A DNA stretch of 6,524 nucleotides from Candidatus Saccharimonadota bacterium (lineage in GTDB: Bacteria > Patescibacteriota > Saccharimonadia > UBA4664). The notes under the pieces were generated by a model. It saw only the letters and a list, made by a program, of their open reading frames with translations. It made no database searches and was not told the origin of the DNA. Positions 5,490 through 6,524 of this stretch are shown one piece after another (within the stretch, counting starts at the first letter, position 1; each line of letters begins with the position of its first letter). Made by a program: the position numbers and the translations under genes. The DNA is taken from positions 1-6,524 of the forward strand of contig JARIHM010000014.1 in the NCBI GenBank assembly GCA_029288275.1. The letters are read 5' to 3'.

Positions 5490-6524
5490 ATGGCTCAATT
5501 TCAGCTCAACAGCAAATATCAGCCCGGTGGCGACCAGCCCCGGGCCATCGCCAAACTCGTAGAGGGGTTGCAGCGGGGCGATCACGAACAGACGCTGCTT
5601 GGCGTGACTGGCTCGGGTAAGACCTTTACTATGGCCAACATCGTGCAGGAATTGCAGCGGCCCACCTTGGTGCTGAGTCACAATAAAACCCTGGCGGCCC
5701 AGCTGTATGGCGAGTTTAAGCAATTCTTCCCCAACAATGCAGTGCAGTACTTTGTGAGTTATTACGACTACTATCAGCCCGAAGCCTACATTGCCCGCAG
5801 CGACACCTACATCGAAAAAGATTCCAGCATCAATGAAGAAATTGACCGTTTGCGTCATGCCGCTACCATGAGTTTACTGACGCGACGTGATGTGTTGATT
5901 GTGGCTTCCGTAAGCTGTATTTATGGTCTCGGTAATGTGAGCGACTACACTGCCATGACCATTGATTTGAAGGTGGGCGAGCGGCGCCAGCGTGATAAAT
6001 TGTTGCGTCAGCTCAATGATATTCAGTATCAGCGCAACGATGTGGAGTTTACCCGCGGTAAGTTCCGCGTACGCGGCGATGTGGTGGAGATCTTCCCGAT
6101 TGGCGAGGAGACGGCTTACCGCCTGGAGTTCTTCGGCGACGAGCTCGAGCGGATGCGCCAGGTGGATCCGCTCACGGGTGAGGTGCTGGGCGAGCGCACG
6201 GAGCTCAAGATCTTTCCCGGCAAGCACTACGTGACGCCACAGGAAAAGCTCCGTAATGCTGTCGCTAAAATTGGCGCCGAGCTTGACGAGCGCGTGGGCC
6301 AGCTGGAGGCTGAGGGCAAAAATCTAGAGGCTCAGCGGCTAAAACAGCGCACTAAGTTTGATATGGAGATGATGGCCGAAACCGGCTTTGTGGCCGGCAT
6401 TGAGAATTATTCGCGGTTTTTGAGCGACCGCGAGCCGGGTGAACAGCCGGCTACATTGCTCGATTACTTCCCGGATGATTTTCTGATGTTTGTCGACGAA
6501 TCTCATATCACGCTGCCACAGGTG
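5490..6524 (+). CDS. uvrB: Excinuclease ABC subunit UvrB, 3'-partial
   Basis: UvrB is the damage-verifying helicase-like subunit of the UvrABC nucleotide excision repair system. It takes over DNA from UvrA and then recruits UvrC for the incisions. The 345 visible residues are open to the right edge, roughly half of a usual UvrB of about 660-680 residues. Visible features are the DQP motif (15-17), Walker A GVTGSGKT (38-45), motif Ia LSHNKTLAAQL (62-72), and the damage-inserting beta-hairpin YYDYYQPEAY...DTYIEKD (91-111). SSINEEIDRLRHAA, ASVSCIYGLG and the RGDVVEIFP region of domain 2 follow. The DESH helicase box (D336-H339) stands nearly at the edge. The start ATG opens the standard FQLNSKYQPGGDQP N-terminus. 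There is no Shine-Dalgarno, which fits a leaderless message. No frameshift or missing motif is seen. Confidence 0.98.
   Translation, partial: MAQFQLNSKYQPGGDQPRAIAKLVEGLQRGDHEQTLLGVTGSGKTFTMANIVQELQRPTLVLSHNKTLAAQLYGEFKQFFPNNAVQYFVSYYDYYQPEAYIARSDTYIEKDSSINEEIDRLRHAATMSLLTRRDVLIVASVSCIYGLGNVSDYTAMTIDLKVGERRQRDKLLRQLNDIQYQRNDVEFTRGKFRVRGDVVEIFPIGEETAYRLEFFGDELERMRQVDPLTGEVLGERTELKIFPGKHYVTPQEKLRNAVAKIGAELDERVGQLEAEGKNLEAQRLKQRTKFDMEMMAETGFVAGIENYSRFLSDREPGEQPATLLDYFPDDFLMFVDESHITLPQV

Noticed and set aside
5448..6227. Two open frames on the - strand across uvrB
   Set aside because: The opposite strand is unambiguous uvrB, and the minus-strand products show no recognisable domain.

Overview
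This window reads as chromosomal DNA from a bacterium with compact, co-directional genes. Every gene I can support lies on the + strand, and the spaces between genes are about 110 bases or less. By eye the composition is moderately GC-rich. TGA is used as a stop by several genes, so this is not one of the recoded (code 25) lineages. The small, lean gene style, the membrane-anchored CAP protein with a C-terminal membrane hairpin, the PH-domain membrane protein next to uvrB, and the look of the UvrB sequence all suggest a Patescibacteria/CPR genome. Saccharibacteria is one plausible group. This placement is inference. The one gene that points elsewhere is a clear WhiB-family regulator, a family classically regarded as actinobacterial.

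Bases 1-3307 hold a tight four-gene run. It starts with the 3'-part of a PfkB-family (ribokinase-like) kinase, followed by a 412-residue protein I do not recognise, a SLOG/LOG-type Rossmann protein (TIGR00725-like) and a membrane-anchored PrcB-like protein. The junctions are an ATGA overlap, an 8-base overlap and a 3-base gap. A good extended -10 box near the end of the second gene may give the last two genes their own promoter. The kinase and LOG-like pair could act one after the other on a nucleoside, but nothing here proves the substrate.

Bases 3308-3688 form a self-contained unit: promoter, 45-base leader, strong Shine-Dalgarno, an 84-residue WhiB-like Fe-S regulator, and a near-perfect 15-bp hairpin terminator with a T run.

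Bases 3701-5380 carry two envelope genes, each preceded by its own -10 box. The first is a CAP/SCP-domain protein held in the membrane at both ends with a Pro/Thr/Ala-rich linker. The second is a small membrane protein with a bacterial PH (bPH2) domain.

Bases 5490-6524 are the first 345 codons of uvrB (nucleotide excision repair), running off the window. Its -10 box sits so close to the ATG that the mRNA is probably leaderless. I saw no RNA gene, CRISPR array, insertion sequence or attachment site.
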